NCBI GenBank assembly: GCA_012270525.1
Contig: JAAXIE010000298.1
Location: 1 to 5,503 of the forward strand
Direction: 5' to 3'
Length of the DNA: 5,503 nt
From: Dehalococcoidia bacterium
Lineage (GTDB): Bacteria; Chloroflexota; Dehalococcoidia; UBA3495; JAAXIE01
This document shows positions 5,221 to 5,503 of the stretch, in pieces (the stretch's first letter is position 1; each line of letters opens with the position of its first letter). A model generated the notes under the pieces. The model was not told the DNA's origin. It did no database searches and saw nothing but the letters and a program-made list of their open reading frames with translations. Made by a program: the position numbers and the translations under genes.

Positions 5221-5249
5221 AGCCATCACTTGGGGGGAGGACTCGCGCG

Positions 5250-5503
5250 ATGATCTATGACATGCGGACATACGAGATTGCTCCGGGTCGGGTGCCGGAC
5301 TACATGAAGAACGTGAAGGAGATCGCCATCCCCATCCGCAAGGACCACGGGGTGAAGCTGGGCGGGTGGTACCACTCCGAGATTGGGCCCCTGAACCAGG
5401 TGGTACACATCTGGGCCTACGAGGACATGAAGCATCTGGTCGAGGGGGCCGAGGCGGTGCGGGCCGACCCACGCTGGACAGGTGAGTACATGCCCAGCAA
5501 CCG
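5250..5503 (+). CDS. NIPSNAP-family protein, N-terminal 84 residues (partial)
   Basis: The reading frame from the ATG at 5250 stays open to the window edge. The opening MIYDMRTYEIAPGRVPDYM is characteristic of NIPSNAP proteins, small ferredoxin-like alpha/beta-barrel dimers whose members usually begin with a 'xxExRxYxxxPGxxxxY' strand. Later features also fit: LGGWYHSEIGPLNQVVHIW (39-57), a 'G.....iGplN.v.hiw.y' block, and the acidic-helix region ending in ADPRW (71-75). Bacterial NIPSNAP proteins have no firm general function, and many sit beside catabolic or oxidoreductase genes. A strong GGAGG (5236-5240) lies nine bases before the start. The remaining C-terminal portion is outside the window. 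Its high GC resembles the M20 genes and not the nuclease genes, so it probably belongs to the resident chromosome. Confidence 0.9.
   Translation, partial: MIYDMRTYEIAPGRVPDYMKNVKEIAIPIRKDHGVKLGGWYHSEIGPLNQVVHIWAYEDMKHLVEGAEAVRADPRWTGEYMPSN

Noticed and set aside
5155..5472. Minus-strand 105-codon open frame
   Set aside because: It is the antisense of the NIPSNAP gene and gives a low-complexity Pro/Arg/Ser-rich product typical of shadow frames in high-GC DNA.
1..5503. CRISPR array, tRNA, rRNA, integrase or transposase
   Set aside because: No regularly spaced repeats, tRNA-like cloverleaf, or recombinase motifs were seen on either strand.

Overview
The window looks like a bacterial chromosome of moderately high GC. 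It carries metabolic genes plus an inserted, lower-GC restriction-modification-like operon. The mix of tandem M20 amidohydrolases, a PaREP1/HEPN protein and a NIPSNAP protein would suit Chloroflexota (Dehalococcoidia-like lineages), but this is inferred from gene content alone and is weak. Hand counts of 60-base lines give 37-44 G+C in the complete M20 gene, against 26, 28 and 31 in three lines of the nuclease and small-protein genes.

Left part (1-2577). Two M20-type metal-dependent amidohydrolase paralogues lie on the minus strand: a 5'-terminal portion (1-573, running off the window) and a complete gene (1128-2465). Between them, on the plus strand, sits a small PaREP1/HEPN-like gene (708-1103). 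The gap between 573 and 708 holds two back-to-back extended -10 promoters, and a third such element lies upstream of the complete M20 gene.

Middle part (2578-5135). Four minus-strand genes are closely spaced and probably form one operon, read from right to left. They are a DpnA-like class beta DNA adenine methyltransferase (GTG start, TTGACA promoter), a small acidic protein of unknown function with a CPIA motif, an McrA-like HNH endonuclease with two zinc-finger-like repeats at its N-terminus, and a small PD-(D/E)XK-type nuclease. The methyltransferase would protect host sites and one or both nucleases would cut unmodified DNA. Two nucleases of different fold plus an uncharacterised acidic protein is not the standard layout, and this is the most interesting part of the window.

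Right part (5136-5503). A divergent promoter region leads to the start of a plus-strand NIPSNAP-family gene that runs off the window.
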